Source: Nitrospirota bacterium | GTDB taxonomy: Bacteria; Nitrospirota; UBA9217 | Reading direction: 5' to 3' | DNA: 64,000 nt | Assembly: GCA_020052615.1 (NCBI GenBank) | Contig: JAGVOT010000012.1 | Location: 1 to 64,000 of the forward strand | Part shown: in pieces, positions 24,206 to 32,439 of the stretch | How positions within the stretch are numbered: the stretch's first letter is position 1 | How the letters are laid out: each line of letters starts with the position of its first letter | Translations under genes and position numbers: made by a program | The notes under the pieces: model-generated | The model's database searches: none | The model's input: the letters and a program-made list of their open reading frames with translations, nothing else | Told to the model about the DNA's origin: nothing

Positions 24206-24244
24206 GGAACACCCGGGCCGCCGGCAGGAACGCGACGCGGCGTT

Positions 24245-25021
24245 CTACGGCTTGTTCAGCAGGGAGAGGATGAAATCGGTGGCCTTCCGGGGGAGCACTT
24301 TCTTCACCGCTATCTTCAGCAAGGTCACGACGTACTGTTTTGCGTAGAAGGCGTTGACCGGGAGGGTATTGCGGTACTTGGTCACGATCGACCAGAGCTC
24401 CTGGTTCCCCAGAAGCAGGTTCTTCTCGGATACCCCCCCCGTGGAAACAGCGGCGATCACCTGATCGCAATTATGGAACGAATAGTTGTTCATGTAAGCA
24501 AAAAAGATGAATTCGTAGTCCGCGCCGATCCTGTAGGAAAGATCGAAGGGATGCTGTTTCATCAGGGCGGTCCGCACGAACAGGCTCTGGTGCCGGAAGA
24601 CCATCCCCTTCCAGAGGAACTTGAGGTCGAGGGCCTTCTTGACCATGGAAAATCTTTCGTGGTAGTTGACCTGGTGATGGCCGTAGATAAGGTCCGCTTG
24701 CACGACCTTCCCGGGAAAGATCGTTGAGAGAACGTCGCTCCGGCAGAACGTATCACCGGAGTTCATAAAATTGATCCAGTCGCCGGAAGCCGCGGAGATA
24801 CCTTTGTTCATCGCATCGTAAATGCCCCGATCGGGCTCGCTCTGCCAGTATGCGACCCGGTCTTCGTAACGCCGGATGATGTCCACGGTCCCATCGATTG
24901 ATCCACCGTCAATGATGATGTACTCGATATTCTGGTAGGTCTGACCCAGCACGCTGAGGATGGTCTGTTCCAAGTGCTGACGGTCATTGAACACCACGGT
25001 CACAATGCTTATCTGGGGCAT
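24245..25021 (-). CDS. GT2 family glycosyltransferase
   Basis: I place the start at ATG 25021, where the GT-A fold begins (MPQISIVTVVFNDRQHLEQTI), giving 258 residues. ATGs at 25144 and 25093 would add an unusual basic N-terminus, and none has a good ribosome site. Motifs: DGGSIDGT, SEPDRGIYDAMNKGISAASGDWINFMNSGD (metal-binding NSGD replaces DxD) and HQSLFVRTALM. This is the WcaA/ManR-like layout common in O-antigen loci. It is downstream of gmd and upstream of a weak terminator, so it is the last gene of the gmd unit. Confidence 0.83.
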   Translation of the reverse strand: MPQISIVTVVFNDRQHLEQTILSVLGQTYQNIEYIIIDGGSIDGTVDIIRRYEDRVAYWQSEPDRGIYDAMNKGISAASGDWINFMNSGDTFCRSDVLSTIFPGKVVQADLIYGHHQVNYHERFSMVKKALDLKFLWKGMVFRHQSLFVRTALMKQHPFDLSYRIGADYEFIFFAYMNNYSFHNCDQVIAAVSTGGVSEKNLLLGNQELWSIVTKYRNTLPVNAFYAKQYVVTLLKIAVKKVLPRKATDFILSLLNKP

Positions 25022-25164
25022 GCCGGGCCGAGGTACTGCTGTCTTTGTTTCAGAAAAGTGTGCACTGCCCTCCCTACGATCTGCAGGAGACATCCGACGC
25101 GTTTTCGACGAAAGGTGTGTGATCATGTCATAAGAACTCATCATTGCAGCTGGGCTGTTTATTG

Positions 25165-26145
25165 TTATGCCGTACCTTTTTTGAGGAGCGATAATTCGCT
25201 GTTGATCATCTCTTCGACGATCTCGGGAAAGGTCTTGGTCCTTGACCATCCCAGTTTTGCGACAGCTTTTGCGGGATTGCCGCAGAGCGTGACGTTTTCC
25301 ATGGGCCGGAACAAATTATGGTCAACGGCAACATGGTTCTGGTAATCAAGGCCGAGCGCGGAAAAGGCCGCGTTGACAAACTCCCGTACGCTGTGCGTTT
25401 CACCGGTGGCAACGACGTAGTCGCCGGGGGCATCGTTCTGGAGCATAAGCCACATGGCTCGAACATAGTCCGGAGCGTAGCCCCAGTCACGGTTCGCATC
25501 CAGATTGCCGAGTGAAAGCGTTTCCTGGAGACCCAGCTTGATCTTTACCGCGGAGGAAACGATCTTTCGCGTCACGAACTCGTAACCCCGTCTCGGTGAT
25601 TCGTGGTTGTACAGAATGCCGGAACAGGCGAACATTTTATACTGCTCACGGTAGTTCTTGACCAGGTGATAACTCGCTACCTTGGAAATGCCGTAGATGG
25701 AACGCGGGTTATACGGGGTCGATTCATCCTGGGGTGAGTGGATGACATTGCCGAACATCTCGCTCGTACCGGCAAAATAAACACGACACCGGGGGGAGAA
25801 TTCCTTGAGCGCGGCAAGCAGATAATGGGTGCTGTTCACGTTGTTGTTCAGGATGGAGATCTCATCCTCAAAGGAGTAGCTGACAAAGCTCGATGCCGCC
25901 AGATGGTAACACTCGTCCGGCAGGATATCCTTGACGATCTTTATCAAAGAGAGAACGTTGTCCAGGGAAGCAACGTGCAACTTGATCTTGCCCAGAAGAT
26001 GCTGGATGTTCTTCAATTTGTGCTCGGTATCCTCGATGGATATCCTCCGAACTACGCCATGGACCTCATATCCTTTCGACAGGAGGAACTCGGTGAGATA
26101 GGATCCGTCCTGGCCTGCGATGCCCGTTATAAGAGCCTTTTTCAA
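25165..26145 (-). CDS. gmd: GDP-mannose 4,6-dehydratase-like NAD-dependent enzyme
   Basis: The start is a TTG at 26145, directly after the ribosome site GGAGGAGAGGG; the track's 69 extra N-terminal residues are not protein-like. The 326-residue SDR has the NADP loop GIAGQDGSYLTEFLL, the catalytic triad T127/E129 (AGTSEMFG) and Y151xxxK155, and the family motifs NHESPRRGYEFVTRKI and GNLDANRDWGYAPDYV. It converts GDP-mannose, made by ManB/ManC here, to GDP-4-keto-6-deoxymannose. That product is the precursor of GDP-fucose (synthase at 63182) or GDP-rhamnose. It is slightly shorter than typical Gmd (about 345-370). A consensus promoter lies upstream. Confidence 0.87.
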   Translation of the reverse strand: MKKALITGIAGQDGSYLTEFLLSKGYEVHGVVRRISIEDTEHKLKNIQHLLGKIKLHVASLDNVLSLIKIVKDILPDECYHLAASSFVSYSFEDEISILNNNVNSTHYLLAALKEFSPRCRVYFAGTSEMFGNVIHSPQDESTPYNPRSIYGISKVASYHLVKNYREQYKMFACSGILYNHESPRRGYEFVTRKIVSSAVKIKLGLQETLSLGNLDANRDWGYAPDYVRAMWLMLQNDAPGDYVVATGETHSVREFVNAAFSALGLDYQNHVAVDHNLFRPMENVTLCGNPAKAVAKLGWSRTKTFPEIVEEMINSELSLLKKGTA

Positions 26146-26237
26146 CCCTCTCCTCCCCCGCGCCGATGAATTGTACTTCGCCCGATCATCCTGTGTTCTT
26201 GTCCTTCGGATACGTTGGTTACCTGATAATCGATTGT

Positions 26238-26266
26238 AATATAGAGTATTTCCGACATGCTGTAAA
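26238..26266 (-). promoter_or_regulatory. Promoter of the gmd unit
   Basis: Minus-strand TTTACA (26261-26266), exactly 17 nt, then TATATT (26238-26243). It lies 93 nt upstream of the TTG start of gmd. A GGCCGCCGGCC palindrome sits just upstream, near the end of the methyltransferase gene. Confidence 0.65.
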
Positions 26267-26297
26267 GAATTATGTGCATGGCCGGCGGCCGTAGCAA

Positions 26298-27008
26298 TTA
26301 TAGGTTCTTCTGCAAAACGATCCAGGCGAACGTGTATTCTTTCCCCTGCCAATTCACGGCCCGTTCCCCGGCGTCAAGGTCCACCGTTCCAAAGGAAGAA
26401 AAGCCGTAGGATGCCGCCTGCCTCACCAGGGCGAACACTTCATCGCGAGCGAAGATGGTCCAGTCGAGACCGAATGCTTTGATACCGCCCGTGTCGATCT
26501 TGTCTGGCCAGTAATCAACAGATGCGAGAAAATATCCTCCGGGCTTTACGATACGGGACATCTCGGCGAGCAAGCGGTCGCCAGCGAATCCGTGTTCGAT
26601 GACCGATACGGCCGTGACCGCGGAGAACGCGGCGTCGGGAAAAGGAGTCTGCATGAAGTTGCCGACCTGGTAACGAATACTGACGGCATGGGGCATCATG
26701 ACGATGTCCGGGTTGAGATCGATACCGGATAGGTCCGTGTAACCCATTTTGTGAAGAGCGCACAGGACTTCCGAGGAATAAGCGCCGATATCGAGCACCG
26801 GCGAGTTTCGGGGCACCTTTTCCATCAGGAACTCCAGTGTTTTTAGCACGTCCCAGTTCTTTCTACGGTCTCCGATAGCGACGGTCTTGAAGATCCTCTT
26901 TTTCACTACGCGCATCAGCCAGGAACTGGTAAGGTCCAGCCCTCTCCTGCGCAATTCTCGCCGTGCATGCTCATTATCAGCTTTTGTCTTGAGAACTTCA
27001 ATCGGCAT
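26298..27008 (-). CDS. Class I SAM-dependent methyltransferase
   Basis: The 236-residue product has a Methyltransf_11-like fold: SPVLDIGAYSSEVLCALHKMG (glycine-rich SAM loop, about residue 75), LSGIDLNPDI, AVTAVSVIEHGFAGDRLLAEMSRIVKPGGYFLASVD. The first 60 residues are basic and helical. A GAGGTGAT ribosome site precedes the ATG at 27008, which overlaps the preceding GT2 gene by 11 nt. Its place among glycosyltransferases suggests methylation of a glycan or a sugar nucleotide. No substrate can be assigned. Confidence 0.8.
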   Translation of the reverse strand: MPIEVLKTKADNEHARRELRRRGLDLTSSWLMRVVKKRIFKTVAIGDRRKNWDVLKTLEFLMEKVPRNSPVLDIGAYSSEVLCALHKMGYTDLSGIDLNPDIVMMPHAVSIRYQVGNFMQTPFPDAAFSAVTAVSVIEHGFAGDRLLAEMSRIVKPGGYFLASVDYWPDKIDTGGIKAFGLDWTIFARDEVFALVRQAASYGFSSFGTVDLDAGERAVNWQGKEYTFAWIVLQKNL

Positions 27009-27885
27009 GTATCACCTCGTGCCATAAGATCGTAAATAACCGTCTGTCGAACTTTTGGAACCATATCAGGTTGCGTACAACGCGAAGGATGAACCGTATC
27101 AATGTGATCTGGTAGCTGGGGCGGCAGCGGCGTTTCAGCTCTCCGCTATGAAGCAGGATCGCCATCACGGCCTGGCGATTCATGCGCATGACCTGCCTCG
27201 AAAGATTGGCATCGTGCAAGCGATAGGAAGCTAGCGGTTGCTCCAGGTAGTAGAGCGCCAGACCGGAAAGCGACAACCGCAGCAGCAGTTCATAATCACA
27301 GGTGTAGGGAAAGGCCTCGTTGAACAGGTTGTCTTTCTGCTTCATCCTGGCGACCGTGGCCCGTCTGAAAAGAGCGAACACGATGGGAAAAGGGTTATGG
27401 ATGAGCACCTTGGCGCAAAAATCGCGGTACGCGCCTTCGTCCACATATTTTCGCCGTCTCTTTTTTGTCGAACCCCTGAGCCAAAAGTGGTTCGTGGTCA
27501 CCACGTCGACATCGTTGTCCTTGAACACGCCGAGGCACGTGGACAAGTAGTTCTCTTCCATGACATCGTCCGCGCTCATGAGGAGGATGAAATCGCCTTG
27601 CGCCCGGTTGATCGCGATGTTCCAGTTCGGCGCCATGCCGACATTGAAGGCGTTCCGCTGAACGGAAATCTGCGGATGCCGCTGCGCGAAGGATCGCACG
27701 ATGTCCCCCGTAGTATCCGTCGAAGCGTTGTCCTGGATGATGATCTCGATGTTCGGATAGCGCTGGCCAATGATGGACCGGATCGCATCGCCGATATACC
27801 GTTCGCCGTTGTATACCGGTATGCAAACGGATACGAGGGCCGGAGCCCCTGCCGGCGCCGGTCGTGAGGATCGATCAGTTGTCAT
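26998..27885 (-). CDS. GT2 family glycosyltransferase
   Basis: The 295-residue GT-A enzyme carries SVCIPVYNGERYIGDAIRSI, the DNASTD donor motif, NWNIAINRAQGDFILLMSADDVM (metal-binding DD) and a helical C-terminus with basic, membrane-facing residues. It transfers a sugar from an NDP donor during assembly of the lipid-linked repeat. It lies 10 nt after the Wzy/WaaL gene and overlaps the methyltransferase by 11 nt, so all three are co-transcribed. Confidence 0.85.
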   Translation of the reverse strand: MTTDRSSRPAPAGAPALVSVCIPVYNGERYIGDAIRSIIGQRYPNIEIIIQDNASTDTTGDIVRSFAQRHPQISVQRNAFNVGMAPNWNIAINRAQGDFILLMSADDVMEENYLSTCLGVFKDNDVDVVTTNHFWLRGSTKKRRRKYVDEGAYRDFCAKVLIHNPFPIVFALFRRATVARMKQKDNLFNEAFPYTCDYELLLRLSLSGLALYYLEQPLASYRLHDANLSRQVMRMNRQAVMAILLHSGELKRRCRPSYQITLIRFILRVVRNLIWFQKFDRRLFTILWHEVIHAD

Positions 27886-27895
27886 GAAATCCGCG

Positions 27896-29296
27896 CTAAT
27901 GACCGGCCTCCTTTCCCGAAAAGATGCGAAGACCCCGCGTTGTCAACCGGTCGGACCGGACGCGCGGGCAATGATCGGCGGCTTGAAGGCCGCGTTCGGC
28001 GCCTGCAGGTCTCATCGCGATGAGCAGACCGGAACATATCCAGAACAGCTTGCCCCCCAGGGGATCGCTCAGAAAATCGGCAACGGAAGAGATCATGAGG
28101 ATAAAGGCGATCGCGGTCCCGGCCCGGTCATCAGGCGTTTGCATCACGAGACGGATGGCAGACCGCAGGAGGTAAATAAAGAACGCCGCAAAAGCCGCCG
28201 TTCCGAGGATTCCCATTTCCGCGAGGCGGGTGAAGAACGCGCTGTGTGCGTCGAACTCCGGAGACCGGTAAAAATAGTCCATCATGTCCTTGAACTCATC
28301 GCTCGCATAGGATCCCGACAGGTAGAGACGCTTATAGTTGTCCAAGCCCACGCCGGTCAGGGGGTGGTCACGGAACATGTTCATAGCGATGGTCCAGAGC
28401 TCGAACCGCAGGCGGCCTGTTTTTGTTCCGCGTTCGGATAATGCGGAAACATAGTCGCCGGGCAGTGCGTTCGCAGCCTTTCTCTCGCTGACCGAAGCGC
28501 CAATGAGGGCGGCGGCGAGGGCGAGACCGAGGGCGAGGGATGTTGCAATTCGCCTGAGGGAGGCGCCCGTGCGGAAGCGGGCGATCAGGATGAGAACGGA
28601 TAGCGCCGTCAGGAGCCAGATGATCCGTACCTGGGCCAGCACCAGGACGCTGATCAGTAGTGTCGTTATCGCGGCGTAGCCGGTCCAGCGCCTGGTCGAC
28701 GGGTGCATGAGGTAGACGGCGCTGATGATGACCCCGACCAGGATATGCGAGGAAAAGTAATAGCCCAGAGTCCCGGAGATCCGTACGATGTTCCAGATAT
28801 GGAGATCTCCGTAATTGAACAGTTGCTGGAAAAAACCGATACCGGCCTCAATGAGGCACATGATGACGATCATGTGCAGGACGTCCCCGGCCAGCGGTCG
28901 CTCCCGCATCGCCCACACAGTGAACACCGTGAGGAATAAGTACTCGAGATACTGGACCAGCCTGTTGAGGGAATGTCCGGAGTGGTGCGTACTGAAGAAC
29001 GTAAGCAGCGCGGAACACGCGATCGCCGCCAGGAGCAGGATCGGCGTGCTATGGTCCCTGACCAGGTGCACGATCTCCGCGCCCTTGTGCCGGAGGTTGA
29101 ACGCTGCGAAGAGCAGGACAGCTCCGAGGACGGCGATATCCATCAACCGTGGATTGAACTCGCCTACCTTCCATCGGGGAAAGGTAAAGAAGAACTCCAG
29201 GAGGACGATAAGCATCAGCAGCGCAGAGGCGGCAGAGGCCCTGAACGTCGTTGAGAACTGCGTATCGAATAGTTGTTTCATCGGTTGTAAGTCCAT
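27896..29296 (-). CDS. O-antigen polymerase/ligase family membrane protein (Wzy/WaaL-like)
   Basis: The 466-residue protein has about eleven hydrophobic segments (for example ASALLMLIVLLEFFFTF, LMDIAVLGAVLLFAAF, ITTLLISVLVLAQVRIIWLLTALSVLILIARF). A large periplasmic loop bears the Wzy_C/WaaL signature FRDHPLTGVGLDNYKRLY near residue 310. Such enzymes either polymerise O-units or ligate finished glycan to lipid A. Which of the two this is cannot be told from sequence. It is the only such protein in the window although two flippases are present. Start is ATG 29296; M6 is an alternative. Confidence 0.82.
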   Translation of the reverse strand: MDLQPMKQLFDTQFSTTFRASAASALLMLIVLLEFFFTFPRWKVGEFNPRLMDIAVLGAVLLFAAFNLRHKGAEIVHLVRDHSTPILLLAAIACSALLTFFSTHHSGHSLNRLVQYLEYLFLTVFTVWAMRERPLAGDVLHMIVIMCLIEAGIGFFQQLFNYGDLHIWNIVRISGTLGYYFSSHILVGVIISAVYLMHPSTRRWTGYAAITTLLISVLVLAQVRIIWLLTALSVLILIARFRTGASLRRIATSLALGLALAAALIGASVSERKAANALPGDYVSALSERGTKTGRLRFELWTIAMNMFRDHPLTGVGLDNYKRLYLSGSYASDEFKDMMDYFYRSPEFDAHSAFFTRLAEMGILGTAAFAAFFIYLLRSAIRLVMQTPDDRAGTAIAFILMISSVADFLSDPLGGKLFWICSGLLIAMRPAGAERGLQAADHCPRVRSDRLTTRGLRIFSGKEAGH

Positions 29297-29397
29297 GTCT
29301 CACGGATGCGGCTTCAGGAACGGCCGCCCGGCCGCCTAGGGACTGGCCCGTCCCGTCCCGTCCTGCGGGATCATCTCCCATACTCGTGCGACCACGT

Positions 29398-30960
29398 TCA
29401 CCTCCAGAATGCAATCGCCCGTTCGAACACCCGCCGTTCATCCTGCAGCATCAGGAGCCAGTACGTCATGGCCAAGCCCGCTGCCGATGATGCTAGAAAG
29501 GCAAGGACGGCGCCGGGAAATGGCGGGAGGCCGTCCGTAAGCTGTCGGAGGCCCGCATTTGCCGCCAGCAGCGCAAGCAGCAGCAGCACCAAGGGGGCCG
29601 CGACGTTTCCGGCGTAACGGCGCAATGGGAGGTTGAAGAACCGGAGTGCTGTATAGGGCGCATACCAGTTATTGGTCGCCAGTTGCGCGATCAGCGTGCC
29701 GAGGGCGATGCCCCAGAGCCCGAGCGTCCGCGCCAGAAGGATTGACAGCACTACTTTCAAAATGCCCGCGAAGATCGCCGGGCGGAGAAAAACGAGGTGG
29801 CCTGCGGCCATCGTTGCGGTAGCATGGATGACGTGGTGCACTTCCAGGGTCAGCATGACCAGGAGCGTCCAGAGCACCGGGAACCCCACGAAGTTGCCGG
29901 GGCCGAGCCAGGCCTCGATGACCCGGTCGCCGAACAACGCGAGGTATGACGCAAGCACGATCATGACCGCCATGCCGAAACGGACGTTCCTGAGCAGGAG
30001 CACCGAGACCGTGTTGATCTCCCTCGCCGCGTATGCCTTCGAGATGAACGGCGTCGAGCTGGTTACGATCAGCAGAGAGAACGTCATCAGCGCGGCGATG
30101 ATCTTCGCGACCGCTTCGTAGGGCGGGATGGACCCGACTCCCAGGGTCGCCGCGATGATGGGATTGTCTGTCTGCAGGATCAGGATGGCGCCCACGCCCA
30201 TGGCGGCCCACTTGAGGCTCGGAGCCGCGATCGAGCGTGCCAGGGCCGCGGACGCCCTCCCCTGTGCCGTCTTCAGTTCAGGATGATAACGGTACAGCAT
30301 CCGCCAGCCCGCGATCCGCGCGATGATGTTCTGGGCCGCCCAGGCAACGGCCAGGCCGATGATGCCTGCGCCAAACGCGAGGAGCAAGGCGCTGAGCGCA
30401 AGCCCCAGGAACTGGGTCGACGCCCGGATGATCCGCTCGGTTGCAACGTTTCCCGTACCGTACAGCGCGGCAAATGCAGCTCCGCCCAGAAGGTTGAGCG
30501 AAGCACCGATGGTGAAGATCAGCCAAGCGCCGCCGAGCACGTTGCGGTCGACGCCCGGTGCGACCGCGTTCAGAAAGAGCCATCCCAGGACCAGGCCCAG
30601 AAAAAAAACGACGACAGCAGCGGTCTGGAACATGCGCTGGCAGGTTGCGATCAGGTCCGGTATGGTCCGGTCATTGAGGGGAACGCTGCCCGGTTGCCTG
30701 CCGGTTATGAAGCTGATCTCCCTGCTGAGCGTAGGGCTGATGCCGAGATCGAAATAGGCGAAGTAGGCGCCGATGCTCAGGAACAGGAACCAGGTGCCGG
30801 CGGCATCCGTCGGGAGGAACGCGATGATCAGGCGAAGCTGGATGATGGACGCCATGATCGTCACGACGGTCTGACCCGTCCCCCCCAGGATGCCGTGCAC
30901 TATCCGCGTGGCCGTTGTGGACGGAGGAACCGCCCCGCGTCCGGCGTCGTCCTTCATCAT
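29398..30960 (-). CDS. Wzx-type polysaccharide flippase (module A)
   Basis: This 520-residue protein of the MOP superfamily has 12-14 predicted membrane helices, beginning with TIMASIIQLRLIIAFLPTDAAGTWFLFLSIGAYFAYFDLGI, which is the typical Wzx/RfbX opening. It would move lipid-linked oligosaccharide across the inner membrane. The ATG overlaps the upstream reductase gene (ATGA at 30957-30960). The C-terminal third is rich in Ala/Leu helices. A 101-nt gap separates it from the Wzy/WaaL gene, with nothing seen in it. Confidence 0.87.
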   Translation of the reverse strand: MMKDDAGRGAVPPSTTATRIVHGILGGTGQTVVTIMASIIQLRLIIAFLPTDAAGTWFLFLSIGAYFAYFDLGISPTLSREISFITGRQPGSVPLNDRTIPDLIATCQRMFQTAAVVVFFLGLVLGWLFLNAVAPGVDRNVLGGAWLIFTIGASLNLLGGAAFAALYGTGNVATERIIRASTQFLGLALSALLLAFGAGIIGLAVAWAAQNIIARIAGWRMLYRYHPELKTAQGRASAALARSIAAPSLKWAAMGVGAILILQTDNPIIAATLGVGSIPPYEAVAKIIAALMTFSLLIVTSSTPFISKAYAAREINTVSVLLLRNVRFGMAVMIVLASYLALFGDRVIEAWLGPGNFVGFPVLWTLLVMLTLEVHHVIHATATMAAGHLVFLRPAIFAGILKVVLSILLARTLGLWGIALGTLIAQLATNNWYAPYTALRFFNLPLRRYAGNVAAPLVLLLLALLAANAGLRQLTDGLPPFPGAVLAFLASSAAGLAMTYWLLMLQDERRVFERAIAFWR

Positions 30961-31871
30961 GATGACGGCGCTTCCATTCTGCCGATGCCGTCCTCAAGGC
31001 CGACCTCGGGTTCCCATCCCGGCAGCGTACTTCCTGTATGCCAGGGGACCATCACTTCGCGCGGACGGTAAGGACGGCCGCCCCACTGCACGTTCAGGTC
31101 CTTCCCGGTCACGTGGCAATAGGTCTCTACCAGCTGTTTCAAACTGACCGGCGATCGTGATGATACGGCGTATTTCTCGCTCCGGTCCGCGGAACCGGCA
31201 AGGAGCCGTTCGGCTGCCAGCGAAAAGGCGCGCGTCACATCATCGATATAGACGAGGTCGATAAGCTGATCTCCCGGCGACATGGCAAGCAGCTCCCGTT
31301 CCCGTGCAGCTTTTCTGAGCACGGTGAACAGCTTGGGACGCGGATCATCTGGGCCGTAGGTGTCGAACAGTTTCAATGTGATGACCTTGAGCGGTGTTGT
31401 TTCCGTGTAAAAGCGCAGCACTGCCTCGAATGCCTGCTTGGTGGCAGCGTAGAGGCAGACCGGATCATAAGGCGAATTCTCATAATGCTGCCATGAGGTC
31501 CCGGTGTTGACCAGGCGGTGTATGTTGTTCTTTGCCATGGCCTCGGCCAGCTGGGTTCCCATAAGGATGTTGCTCCGGACCAGCGGCTCGATGTCCTCCG
31601 GCCGGTGCTGCGCGAGGAACCGGGACGCCAGGTGGAACACAACGGACGGTTTCGCCTCGGCGACGATCGACAGCATTCTCTCCGTTGTTCCGTTGTGGCG
31701 ATGGACGGCCGCGGACGAGCGCACCGGAGCCAGCAGCGCAAGGTTTGAATCGGGGCGGACGACGACATGGACGTCCCACCCGCCGGCGACAAGCTGTCGT
31801 ACAAGACGGGAGCCTACGTAACCCGTGGCGCCCGTTACGAGGGCGGTCTTTCGCGTGGTTTCCGGTGTCAT
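30957..31871 (-). CDS. NAD-dependent reductase of the CDP-dideoxysugar set (AscF/RfbJ-like)
   Basis: The 304-residue SDR has the cofactor loop GATGYVGSRLVRQL, VFHLASRFL, and an active-site pair seen as NTGTSWQHY and YAATK (YxxxK). LKLFDTYGPDDPRPKLF follows, where the Gly-Pro-X-Asp-X-Arg motif is common to this subfamily. It stands directly after rfbF-rfbG-rfbH and an RmlC-like epimerase, each overlapping. That position fits the final 4-ketoreductase of CDP-3,6-dideoxyhexose synthesis. With the epimerase present, CDP-ascarylose is the best guess; abequose or paratose synthases are the alternatives. Confidence 0.72.
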   Translation of the reverse strand: MTPETTRKTALVTGATGYVGSRLVRQLVAGGWDVHVVVRPDSNLALLAPVRSSAAVHRHNGTTERMLSIVAEAKPSVVFHLASRFLAQHRPEDIEPLVRSNILMGTQLAEAMAKNNIHRLVNTGTSWQHYENSPYDPVCLYAATKQAFEAVLRFYTETTPLKVITLKLFDTYGPDDPRPKLFTVLRKAARERELLAMSPGDQLIDLVYIDDVTRAFSLAAERLLAGSADRSEKYAVSSRSPVSLKQLVETYCHVTGKDLNVQWGGRPYRPREVMVPWHTGSTLPGWEPEVGLEDGIGRMEAPSS

Positions 31872-32428
31872 TTCGGGGTAGTGGCGGAAAAGACAAAAGG
31901 GCTTTTGAACTCGGCGAAGGCCGGGAAACCACCGTCCCGTACGGAGATGATCGGGCTGCGGTCCGGCCAGGATATCCCAGCGGAGCTCCAGAGCAATCCT
32001 GCGTCATGCGCCGGCGAGTACACGCTTGTTACCTTGTACAGCAGCAGCGCGTCGGCGCTCTGCACGTAGAAACCGTGCGCGAGCCCCGCGGGCAGATAGA
32101 GCATGTTCGCCTTTTCCGCGCTTAGCTCGAAGGTCAGGTGTTTCCCGTACGCGGGAGAACCGACCCGGAGATCGACGACGGCGTCAAGCACAGCGCCGGA
32201 AACGCAGGTCACGAGCTTCACATGGTCCCTGGGCGGAATCTGGAAATGAAGACCCCGCAGGACCCCCCGGCGTGAGTAGGTGTAATATTCCTCGGCGAAG
32301 CGGGTGGCCAAGCCGTGTTCGGTAAATATGTCCTGGTGGAACGTCTTGACGAAGCGGCCCCGTTCGTCCTTCAGGATGTTCGGAAGGATCTCATAGCAGC
32401 CGGGTATGATCGTTTCCTGGATGCGCAT
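31868..32428 (-). CDS. RmlC-like cupin epimerase (AscE-like)
   Basis: The 186-residue cupin matches the RmlC family: LKDERGRFVKTFHQDIF, the catalytic-His strand RGVLRGLHFQIPP, AVVDLRVGSPAYGKH, LPAGLAHGFYVQS and the aromatic YKVTSVYSPAHD. Classic RmlC epimerises C3 and C5 of dTDP-4-keto-6-deoxyglucose. No dTDP-rhamnose genes (RmlA/B/D) are here. Instead it is embedded between RfbH and a reductase, so a CDP-linked 5-epimerase like AscE is more likely. It overlaps the reductase start by ATGA and lies 11 nt after rfbH. Confidence 0.82.
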   Translation of the reverse strand: MRIQETIIPGCYEILPNILKDERGRFVKTFHQDIFTEHGLATRFAEEYYTYSRRGVLRGLHFQIPPRDHVKLVTCVSGAVLDAVVDLRVGSPAYGKHLTFELSAEKANMLYLPAGLAHGFYVQSADALLLYKVTSVYSPAHDAGLLWSSAGISWPDRSPIISVRDGGFPAFAEFKSPFVFSATTPK

Positions 32429-32439
32429 GGATTATCGGA

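Noticed and set aside
25165-26352. 395-aa version of the Gmd-like protein starting at 26352
   Set aside because: The first 69 residues come from promoter and leader DNA and are not protein-like. A TTG with a strong ribosome site at 26145 begins the conserved fold.
31868-32428. RmlC-like gene as evidence of a dTDP-rhamnose pathway
   Set aside because: No RmlA, RmlB or RmlD is present, and the gene overlaps the CDP-sugar genes. The CDP-linked role is more likely.
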